Shown here one piece after another: positions 36,261-44,100 of a stretch of DNA of 64,000 bases (position 1 is the stretch's first letter; each line of letters starts with the position of its first letter). The stretch covers positions 682,001-746,000 of the forward strand of contig NZ_SACN01000001.1 in the NCBI RefSeq assembly GCF_004005865.1, written 5' to 3'. The translations under genes were made by a program, and so were the position numbers. The stretch is from Sphingomonas crocodyli. GTDB lineage: Bacteria > Pseudomonadota > Alphaproteobacteria > Sphingomonadales > Sphingomonadaceae. The notes below the pieces were generated by a model. The model was not told the origin of the DNA, did not search any database, and saw nothing but the letters and a program-made list of their open reading frames with translations.

Positions 36261-37352
36261 ATGACGTTTCAGATTAGAACGGAAATTCTCGCGGATCTCG
36301 CGCGAGGCGCAGCATTTTTGGGCACAGGCGGAGGCGGTGATCCCTATATCGGCCATCTGATCGCGCGTGAGGCGATCGCCCAATATGGTGCACCCGACGT
36401 GATCGACGTCGAGGATTTGGCAGACGATGCCGTTGTCATGTCGATTGCGGGTTTCGGAGCGCCGACGGTTCAGATCGAAAAGCTGATCGGCGGTGGCGAG
36501 GTGGAGTTGGCGCTGGCGACGCTCGAACATCATCTCGGCGTCAAGGCCTCCGCGATCATGCCTGCCGAAATCGGTGGCAGCAATTCGATGATCCCGATTT
36601 TGCTGGCGGCCATGCGGGGACTTCCGCTCATCAATGCAGACGGTATGGGGCGGGCGTTTCCCGAGCTGCAGATGAATACGTTCAGCGCCAACGGTATCCG
36701 GGCCACTCCATTGTCCGTGGTCGACGAGCATGGCAATTTCGCGATCGTCTCCGCCGACAGCGACAAAAAGGCCGAGGCGATGACCCGGGCTCTCGCAATC
36801 AGCATGGGCTTGCGCGTCTTTGTCGGCTGCTTTCCGATGTCGGGGCGCCAGGCAAAGCAGAGCGCCGTGCGAAGCACGCTGACCGCGGCCTATGAAATCG
36901 GGGTGGCCATCCGTGAAGGCCGCGCCGGGAAGGACGTTTCCCAGAGCCTCGTAGAATGCCTGAACAAGGGCGGGCTTTATAAGAATGCGAGAGTGCTCTT
37001 TGACGGCAAGATCGTAGATTTGGTGCGCGAGACCACTCGAGGGTTTTCGGTCGGCACCTGCCATCTCACGGATCTATCTCGCTCCGAACTCGACTGCACC
37101 GTCATTTTCCAGAACGAAAATCTGGCGGCGCGCATCGGCGGCAGGCTCGTGGCGATGGTACCTGATCTCATTTGCATCATCGACCGTGAGACGGGCGAAC
37201 CCATTCCGACGCAGTCCTTGAAATATGGCCAGCGTGTCAAAGTTGTCGCCATGAGCGCGCCCGATCAGTTGCGAACGCCGCAGGCTCTCCGGCTGTTTGG
37301 CCCGGCCGCCTTCGGCATCGACGAAGAATACGTGCCCATCGAGAACTTCTGA
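36261..37352 (+). CDS. DUF917 family protein (possible thiohydantoin-processing enzyme)
   Basis: 363 residues with the DUF917 hallmark LARGAAFLGTGGGGDPYIG near the N-terminus, followed by PAEIGGSNSMIPILLAAMRGLPLINADGMGRAFPE and a C-terminal domain with VPDLICIIDRETGEPI. These proteins usually pair with a short HyuA-like protein. From memory, the family has been linked to desulfurisation of (S-methyl) thiohydantoins; I cannot verify this here. In this cluster the HyuA-like partner is at 30.1-31.7 kb, with a receptor, permease and racemase in between. Confidence 0.88.
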   Translation: MTFQIRTEILADLARGAAFLGTGGGGDPYIGHLIAREAIAQYGAPDVIDVEDLADDAVVMSIAGFGAPTVQIEKLIGGGEVELALATLEHHLGVKASAIMPAEIGGSNSMIPILLAAMRGLPLINADGMGRAFPELQMNTFSANGIRATPLSVVDEHGNFAIVSADSDKKAEAMTRALAISMGLRVFVGCFPMSGRQAKQSAVRSTLTAAYEIGVAIREGRAGKDVSQSLVECLNKGGLYKNARVLFDGKIVDLVRETTRGFSVGTCHLTDLSRSELDCTVIFQNENLAARIGGRLVAMVPDLICIIDRETGEPIPTQSLKYGQRVKVVAMSAPDQLRTPQALRLFGPAAFGIDEEYVPIENF

Positions 37353-37408
37353 CACGTCCTGTGGCGAAATCGCCCAGCATGATCGACTTTGGAACGAGGT
37401 GATCGCCA

Positions 37409-38191
37409 ATGCCGAAGCTCAAAAGAATCCGCCTGATAACTCCTGTCACCCAGGATGTTTCTGAGCGAATGGTGGATCTGGAATCCCTACAGCACCCTGG
37501 CGAACTCGAAATATCGCGGACCGGCATCGCCTTTGGTCCGCCGTCCGTGGAATGCGAATATGACGAAGCTTTAGCGGCACCTTATATCGTCGCTCGGGCG
37601 CAGGAGGCGCGGGACGAAGGGGTCGATGCAGTCGTGATCGATTGTATGAGTGACCCCGGATTGCGAGCCGCGCGTGAGCTTTTGGACATTCCTGTCTTCG
37701 GCCCGCGTGAAACCTGCATGCATGTCGCGACCATGCTAGGACATCGATTTAGCTATATCGGTATCAAGAACCGCAATCGCGCCCGGATCGAACGCGCTGC
37801 CGCAACTTATGGTGTTCTCGATCACCTGGCGTCGGTGCGCGCGGTCGATCTCGACGTTGTCGAGGTTACTGGGCCGACAGGGCAACATAGGCTGCATGAG
37901 CGGATCATCGAGGAATCGCTGATCGCGGCCCAGAATGATCGCGCCGATGTTTTGTTGATAGGGTGCACGGCGTTTTTTGGGTGCGAGGTTATTGTCGGAC
38001 AAGCGCTGGAGCAGCACGGACTGTCCATCCCCGTGATCAATCCCATCCGAACGACGGTTGCCTACGCAGCCAGCCTACTCGACCTTGGGCTTTCGCATAG
38101 CAAGAAGGCTTACCCAGCCCCGCCCATTCGGCCGCGCACGGGTTATCCGTTCAAAGACGGGAGCCCAATACCCGGTGTCAGCGCCAGGTGA
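37409..38191 (+). CDS. Asp/Glu/hydantoin racemase family protein
   Basis: 260 residues; catalytic cysteines at Cys79 (VVIDCMSDPGL) and Cys186 (LIGCTAFFG). It shares the CTAFFG block and general layout with the racemase two genes upstream and both share the C-terminal SKKAYPAPP / LATYPPPP style tail, so they look like an old duplication with divergence. Two racemases in one cluster suggest separate substrates, for example ring and open-chain forms. It follows the DUF917 gene by 56 nt. Confidence 0.9.
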   Translation: MPKLKRIRLITPVTQDVSERMVDLESLQHPGELEISRTGIAFGPPSVECEYDEALAAPYIVARAQEARDEGVDAVVIDCMSDPGLRAARELLDIPVFGPRETCMHVATMLGHRFSYIGIKNRNRARIERAAATYGVLDHLASVRAVDLDVVEVTGPTGQHRLHERIIEESLIAAQNDRADVLLIGCTAFFGCEVIVGQALEQHGLSIPVINPIRTTVAYAASLLDLGLSHSKKAYPAPPIRPRTGYPFKDGSPIPGVSAR

Positions 38192-38281
38192 TCAAGCGAC
38201 GAAAGTGATGGGAGAGGCGGCGCGTAGGAGCGTCTCCTTGGGAGGCTGTAGAGTCTCTGGCGTCTTGGCGGTGCAATCAAC

Positions 38282-38569
38282 GTGACCAAACACGATCGGT
38301 CCCAATTCATTGCGGAACCCACGGAGCTTCAACACCATCGCAGTACGTTGCATGAAATGAAGCTGCTGCGTCGATCGGACTGGTTCGCTCCCGCCCTTGG
38401 CTGGCCGACGATGGGAGAGTTTGCACATCTCACCAAAATACCGGTTGAGCGTTGGACAGCAGTGATCTGTGGAAGCCGGCCCCTCGACCTCGACATGGCT
38501 ATCGCGTTGTCGATCTTCTGGGATGCTCCAGTCGATCATTTCCTTAATGAGACGCCTGGCGGTATCTGA
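38282..38569 (+). CDS. Small XRE/HigA-like helix-turn-helix protein
   Basis: 95 residues from a GTG at 38282. The segment MGEFAHLTKIPVERWTAVICGSRPLDLDMAIALSIFWDAP has the helix pattern and spacing of an XRE/HigA DNA-binding domain (helix 2-turn-helix 3, then a GxRPL loop). No toxin-like gene is adjacent, so a toxin-antitoxin role is unlikely. It may fine-tune the cluster upstream or be a remnant regulator. The family resemblance is by pattern only. Confidence 0.55.
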   Translation: MTKHDRSQFIAEPTELQHHRSTLHEMKLLRRSDWFAPALGWPTMGEFAHLTKIPVERWTAVICGSRPLDLDMAIALSIFWDAPVDHFLNETPGGI

Positions 38570-38899
38570 TCGGCGGCTTCTAGGGCGCCTTGCCAGCGGG
38601 CCCCTTCACAACTTTCATTCCCGTTATCGCTTCGAGCGTGGGCTCTGATCGGAGGCATCCGATCTGATTGCGCGATCCAGCTGCTTTGCGCCTTGTAATC
38701 GGCCGTTCCGCGAGATCGGGTGCGTTCCTGAAATCCGCCGTTCGATTATAGCGCCGGGCAATCAACCTCGGACGACTGCTCGGTCGCGGAGAAAATACGC
38801 TGCGTCCTTGCGCCCGCAGGATTGCGGTCACGTCGGGACGGCTTGCCGTTGCCTCCTGGCCTGCCAGCATTGCGACGCCACCGGCGAGTTCGGTCGCGA
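38570..38899. other. Intergenic region, no gene seen
   Basis: About 330 nt between the small XRE-like gene and the stop of the membrane protein gene read from the right. Open frames on the minus strand here are arginine-rich, have no ribosome-binding site and resemble no family. It separates the hydantoin-type cluster from the SDR/TetR locus. Confidence 0.35.
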
Positions 38900-39271
38900 T
38901 CAGGCCCGTACGTGCTCCGCCGCGATCGCGACGGCCAGCAACACGGCGAAGATGCCCGCGTTCAGCTTTGGCTCCCAATAGTCCATCACGAGCACGGTTA
39001 GCGCGAGCCACGCACCGGCACCTGCCACCGAAAACATCACAATGGCCGGGTCGCGCAACATGTCGGGGTGTCGCCGCACCGTCCATAGGCACATCATCCC
39101 AAACAGTACCTGCCCGAGCGCGAAGGCGGAGTGTAGTCCGTAGTAAAGCGTGGTCTGCGGCCCCGGCACGTGCTTGCCGCGCAGGTGGTGGCTCACGACA
39201 TCGACCGCGAAATGCAGCGTGCCGGTGAGCGTCAGCCAACCGAATGCGGCAAGGGTCAGATACTTGGTCAT
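38900..39271 (-). CDS. Small four-helix membrane protein (123 aa)
   Basis: 123 residues starting MTKYLTLAAFGWLTLTGTLHFAVDVVSHHL, with four predicted membrane helices (about 4-24, 40-62, 75-95, 103-122). The ATG at 39271 is preceded by AAGGAG at 6 nt. Longer upstream extensions of this frame run antisense-like through the SDR gene and are not real. It lies 22 nt downstream of the SDR gene and should be co-transcribed with it under the TetR regulator. Family not recognised with confidence; DoxX-like size and topology. Confidence 0.75.
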   Translation of the reverse strand: MTKYLTLAAFGWLTLTGTLHFAVDVVSHHLRGKHVPGPQTTLYYGLHSAFALGQVLFGMMCLWTVRRHPDMLRDPAIVMFSVAGAGAWLALTVLVMDYWEPKLNAGIFAVLLAVAIAAEHVRA

Positions 39272-39293
39272 GATTGGCTCCTTGCTAGACCGG

Positions 39294-40208
39294 TTAGAAC
39301 CGCACACCCGTCGCGTTTTCCGACAATGCCCACAGGCGCTCGCCAGCCGCGCGGTCCAGCGCTTGTGGGGGGATCTGGGCCTCCGCAGGGTAGCCGCGCG
39401 TCTCGCCAAGCCGGTCGGGGCCGTAATAGCCCCCCGCGCGCGCCTCGGGCGCCGCCGCTGCAAATAGCAACGGAAGCGCACCCTGCGCCGCGGGCTGGAA
39501 GAGGAACGGCAGCAGCGACCGCACGCGGCTCTGCACGCTGCCACGTCCCGGCCCTTTGTGAAGGAGCTCGGTGCGTGAGACCCCTGGATGTGCGGCGATG
39601 CTGGTGATGTTCCAGCCCGCCGCCACGCTGCGCCGCTCAAGCTCGAAGGCGAACATAAGACACGCGATCTTGGATCGGGCATAGACCGGCATTGCCGTAT
39701 AGCCGGCACTCGCGTTCCACTCGTTCCAGTCGACCGATCCCGATCGCGCCGCGACGCTCGACACGGACACCACGCGGGCACCGGTCGACGCGCGCAGCAA
39801 CGGCATCAACTGCCCGGTGAGAGCAAAATGCCCGAGATGATTGGTGCCGAACTGCAACTCGAACCCGTCCTCCGTCTCGCGGCGCTTGGGCGGCACCATC
39901 ACGCCCGCATTGTTGACGAGCAGGTCGACCCGCTGCCGGTCGGCCCGCAGTCGCTCGATGAAGAGCGCGATCGAGTTGAGCGAGGCGAGGTCCAGTACCT
40001 CGAAGCGAGCCTTCGCGGCCGGCACGCACGATTCGATGCGGGAAACCGCCTCCGCACCTTTGCGCGGATCGCGGCCGGCGATCACAACCTCGGCGCCGGC
40101 ACGGCTCAGCGCCAGCGCCACCTCGAAGCCGAGTCCGCCCGTACCGGTCACCACCGCCGCTCGCCCGGCCTGACTAGGCATGTGGCTGGTTGTCCACTTC
40201 CGCATCAT
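39294..40208 (-). CDS. Short-chain dehydrogenase/reductase
   Basis: About 304 residues. Rossmann-fold nucleotide motif TGTGGLGFEVA near the N-terminus, LVNNAGVM in the middle, a serine in VVSVSSVAARSG and the catalytic YARSK (Tyr-x-x-x-Lys). This layout matches the retinol-dehydrogenase/WW-oxidoreductase-like SDR group. I chose the ATG at 40208, which has AGGA upstream; a GTG at 40229 would lie inside the operator. Divergent from a TetR gene, so it is probably an inducible oxidoreductase. Substrate unknown. Confidence 0.9.
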   Translation of the reverse strand: MMRKWTTSHMPSQAGRAAVVTGTGGLGFEVALALSRAGAEVVIAGRDPRKGAEAVSRIESCVPAAKARFEVLDLASLNSIALFIERLRADRQRVDLLVNNAGVMVPPKRRETEDGFELQFGTNHLGHFALTGQLMPLLRASTGARVVSVSSVAARSGSVDWNEWNASAGYTAMPVYARSKIACLMFAFELERRSVAAGWNITSIAAHPGVSRTELLHKGPGRGSVQSRVRSLLPFLFQPAAQGALPLLFAAAAPEARAGGYYGPDRLGETRGYPAEAQIPPQALDRAAGERLWALSENATGVRF

Positions 40209-40223
40209 CACCAATCCTGCTAT

Positions 40224-40238
40224 TTGCACTGGGTGCAG
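40224..40238. promoter_or_regulatory. TetR operator half, copy 1
   Basis: TTGCACTGGGTGCAG, an imperfect palindrome matching the better copy 23 nt to the right. It overlaps the expected SDR promoter/leader. Confidence 0.65.
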
Positions 40239-40246
40239 ATATTAAC

Positions 40247-40261
40247 TTGCACTCAGTGCAA
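40247..40261. promoter_or_regulatory. TetR operator, copy 2
   Basis: TTGCACTCAGTGCAA, a perfect dyad around its central base, 25 nt before the tetR start. Two copies 23 bp apart, about two helical turns, suggest side-by-side binding of two TetR dimers controlling both divergent genes. Confidence 0.7.
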
Positions 40262-40285
40262 TAATCAAGCGTGAAGTGACGAGAA

Positions 40286-40912
40286 ATGATTGAGAAGGTT
40301 GCCGCGCCGTCGCCAGGACTTCGCGAGCGGAAGCGGCAGGAGACGCTGCGAAAGATCACCGATGCTGGCATCAGCCTGTTCATAGACAAGGGCATCGACG
40401 CGACGACGTTGGATGAGATCGCGGCGAAGGCGGGCATCTCGCGCCGCACCTTCTTTCACTACTTCAAGTCGAAGGACGACATCCTCCTTTCCCTCCAGCA
40501 GGGCATGGGCGAGATGATAGCGGTTCGGGTCCGGCGAGCGGGCGATCGCGTCTCGCCGATCGACGCCATCCGCACCGCGGTGATCGCGGCCTGCGTCGAG
40601 GTGCCCGCCGACGACATGGTCGCGATCGACCGGCTTATGCGGTCAAGTCCGGCCGTGCAGGCGCGCAAACAAGCGAGCTATGTCGAGCATGAACGCACGC
40701 TGTTCGACGCGCTGCGGGAGCGATGGCCCAACCCCGCGCGTGAGATGGCGCTTCGGCTTATCGCCATGCTCGCGATTGGCGCGATCCGCCTCGCCACGGA
40801 GGCGCTTGGCGTCGAAGGCGAACGGCGCACGCTGATCGAGCTTATGGAAACCGCGTTCGATGCGCTGAGCGACGAGCTGTTAGAGGCGGGGACTAACGGT
40901 CGAACAGCTTAA
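40286..40912 (+). CDS. TetR/AcrR family transcriptional regulator
   Basis: 208 residues with the standard TetR N-terminal domain: RERKRQETLRKITDAGISLFIDKGIDATTLDEIAAKAGISRRTFFHYFKSKDDILLSL (about 12-70, quoted here as a region; key elements are the AGISRRTFFHYF recognition helix and the preceding TLDEIA). The ligand domain is generic. Divergent from the SDR/membrane protein pair with two palindromes in the 78-nt gap, it should repress that operon and itself. Confidence 0.92.
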   Translation: MIEKVAAPSPGLRERKRQETLRKITDAGISLFIDKGIDATTLDEIAAKAGISRRTFFHYFKSKDDILLSLQQGMGEMIAVRVRRAGDRVSPIDAIRTAVIAACVEVPADDMVAIDRLMRSSPAVQARKQASYVEHERTLFDALRERWPNPAREMALRLIAMLAIGAIRLATEALGVEGERRTLIELMETAFDALSDELLEAGTNGRTA

Positions 40913-41145
40913 TTGCGCGCGAGCTTTCCTGAAGCGTCATAGCTTGCGAGACGATAGCTCGATGGCCTCGGCGTCATTCCGCTCCAACCTGCCTGCGGTC
41001 CATAGAGCCATCTTTGAAGAGCTTGTCGTTTGCAGCCGGAGCGGTCGACTATGAGTTGGGGAGCCTTCTAGCGGCAAAGCGCCCTAAACTCGGTCGTTCG
41101 GAAGCCCAGAACTATTTCCCGAAAGCGGTCATAAGGTTTCCTTGA

Positions 41146-44100
41146 TCATCCCTCGCCTTCAGGCAGTTCGCTTTTCCAAGCTAATTCGATCCGCGCCCTT
41201 GCGCTGCTTGACAGCCGCCGCACACCAAGATTGCGAGAGAGTTCCACGGCATCGCCACCCGTGCGAGCGGCGCGCAGTTCGGCAAGAGCGATATCCTCGA
41301 TCTGTCTGACGTCCTCTGCGCTCGCGGGAATGCGCACCCGATCCCAGAGATTCCGCGCGTCTACATCGGTCCAGATGAACCGGTCACCGCGCTCTTCCTG
41401 CTCAACGAAATGTAACTTGTCGACGATCGTCATCACGCGATCCCGGATGATCCGGCCTGCGCGTTGAAACCCATGCGCCCGCGCGATCCGCTGCACCATC
41501 AACGTCTCCGCGATCGGCGCCTCCGATACCAACACATGCCGGACGAGCGAGATCAGTACCGCGTCGTAGGACGGTTCGTAAAAACTGTCTGGATCGATCA
41601 TCGGCGCTAGCGCTGCAAAATCGGTGGCACGGTAGAGGTCTCTCTCTCCGGATGTTGGAGATGCTGCCTGCTCGGATTCGACGAAACGCGCATAAGCGAA
41701 AGCGCGTGACGGCGGTTCGTGGCGCACGATATCAATCGTGTCGGCGACGGCCTCAGCCTCCGGCACGGGCCAGTTTTGTTCGACAACGGGCGGGGCGATC
41801 GGATCGACATCAGGCGCCGGCGATCCCAACGCAGCAGCGTCTTCCATCGCAGCTTCACGATCGGCGACGGCCGCGCGATCCGCCGCTAACAGGGCCTCAA
41901 TCTGCTCGTGCAGCCGATCGGTCGCTCGCTCCTTGTCGATCCACCAGTCGGTCGACCAGATGCGAAGCAGGGTCCAGCCGAGCCCTTCGAGGATCGCGGC
42001 ACGCACCTTGTCGCGATCCCGCGCGGTCGCCGCGCTGTGATAAGAGGCGCCATCGCATTCGACGCCGACCAGATAGTCGCCCGGCCGATCCGGATGTACG
42101 ACGCCCAGGTCGATGCGGAACTTCGACACGCCGACCTGTGGCACGATCGTCCAGCCGCGACGACGAAGTGCCGCCGCGACGGCCTCTTCGAACGGCGAAT
42201 CCGCACCGCCCAACGAACCCTTGTTCGCTTCGGCGAGCGCGCGCGGCCCGCGTTCAGCAAATTCGATGAACGCCTTGAGGTCGCGCACGCCTTCGGATGC
42301 CGTGCGGGTAAGATCGATCATGCCCGGTTCGAACGAGGTGAAGATCCTCATCTCGCGACGTGCCCGTGTCGCCGCGACGTTTAGGCGCCGCCAACCGCCC
42401 GAATTGTTCAGCTTGCCAAAGGACATCGACATTGTCTTGCCGCCGGGTTCGGTCGGCCCGAAATTCACGCCGAGCAGGATGACGTCGCGTTCGTCGCCCT
42501 GCACCGTTTCTAGGTTGCGCACGCAAACCGGCTCGGTCCGGTTCTCCTGATCGAAATGCGGCACGATTTCAGGATGCGCACGCTGCGCCTTGTCAAGCAG
42601 ATCCTCGACCAGCTTCATCTGCTCGGCATTCATCGTGATAATGCCGAGCGTCAGCGGATTGCCCTTTTCATCCACGAAGCCCGGATCGCGCAGCCGCCGC
42701 ACGGCTCCGTCGACGATCGCTTGCGCCTCGATCGGGTTGGTCTTGATTCCGCTGGTATAGACGCCCGGAACACGTTGCCAGGTGACAGCACTAGGACGGG
42801 TTTCTGGGGGCGGGAAGGTGACGAGCTTGCTGTCGTAATAGCGCGTGTTGGAAAAGGTGATCAGGCTTTCGTGCCGGCTGCGATAATGCCAGTCGAGGCT
42901 GTGCTGCGGCACACCGGCAGCAAGGCATTCGTCGAGGATGCTCTCCATGTCGGGCACGGTATCGTCGTCGATCGTGGCAGTGCCTGATCCGCGCCCGAAA
43001 TCGTTGCTAGGCGGCATCTGTCGCGGATCGCCGGCGATGACGACCTGTTTGCCGCGCGCCATCGCCCCAATCGCGTCCCATGGCGTGATCTGTGACGCTT
43101 CGTCGAAGATGACGAGATCGAATAACGCCTGATCGGGGGGAAGATATTGCGCGATCGACAGTGGGCTCATCAACATACACGGCGCAAGTCGGGTGAATGC
43201 ATCGCCCATTTCCGCCGCGAGCTTGCGGATCGGCATGCTCGGGCGCTGCAACTGAAGCTGGTGCTTGAGCGTGCCGTAACCGTCTTTTTTGCCGACCGCA
43301 TTCTTGTCCGGGATCAACCCGCACAGCCGCGCGCGGACATAACGCGAAGACAACAGGCCCATTCGGTCGTCGAGCGCGCGGAAGCGCGCGATCCGATCCT
43401 CCTGCTCGCCCACCATGAAGTGGGTCAGCATCGGCTCCTGGTCGATCCGGGTGAAGGCGAACCAGCGGGCATAAGCGGTCTCGAACACGGGCAACGATGC
43501 TTCGGGAGCAATCGCCCCGCGCTCGAGCGCCGCAACCAGCGGGGCAAGATGTGCCTGCATCGCCTCGTCACGTACACCGCGCCAATGCGCCCAATCCCGA
43601 AGTCGACGGCCATGCGCCACCACCGCGCTGGCGCGCAGACGGAGTTCGGCAAAATCGCTTCCCAGTTTCGCGCCAGACAGCGTCTCGAAACGACCAATCA
43701 CTGCGTCGAAACGGTCGAGCGCACGCCGCAGCCGTTCGATAGCGCCCGCCACCGCACCATCGTTTGCCAGCATCTCATTGGCGTCGACCACAAGCGTCGC
43801 GGTCGCACCACGCAGCGTCACCAGCATGTCGGGGCCATCCGCTTCGGCCGCAATCGCCGCGCGCAATCGGTCGGCGCGTCCGATCGCCTGTTCGATCCGG
43901 TCGCCATCGCTTGCAAGCCCGGCCCATCCCGGCAACCCCGATGCCTGGTTCGCCAGCCCGTCAATCTGCGCCAGCAGATCGCGCATCGCCGCAAGCCGAG
44001 GCAGATCGGCTTGCGGGTCGACCATAGCCGATGCACCACCCGCCTGCATAAGCGCCCGCGCCACCTTGCGCTGCGCCAGAGTGGCCAGGAACCAGAACTT

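Noticed and set aside
38282..38569. Toxin-antitoxin system
   Set aside because: The small protein resembles a HigA/XRE antitoxin but no toxin-like gene lies on either side.
39272..39781. Upstream extension of the small membrane protein frame on the minus strand
   Set aside because: The extension overlaps the SDR gene in another frame and is arginine-rich; the ATG at 39271 with AAGGAG is the proper start.
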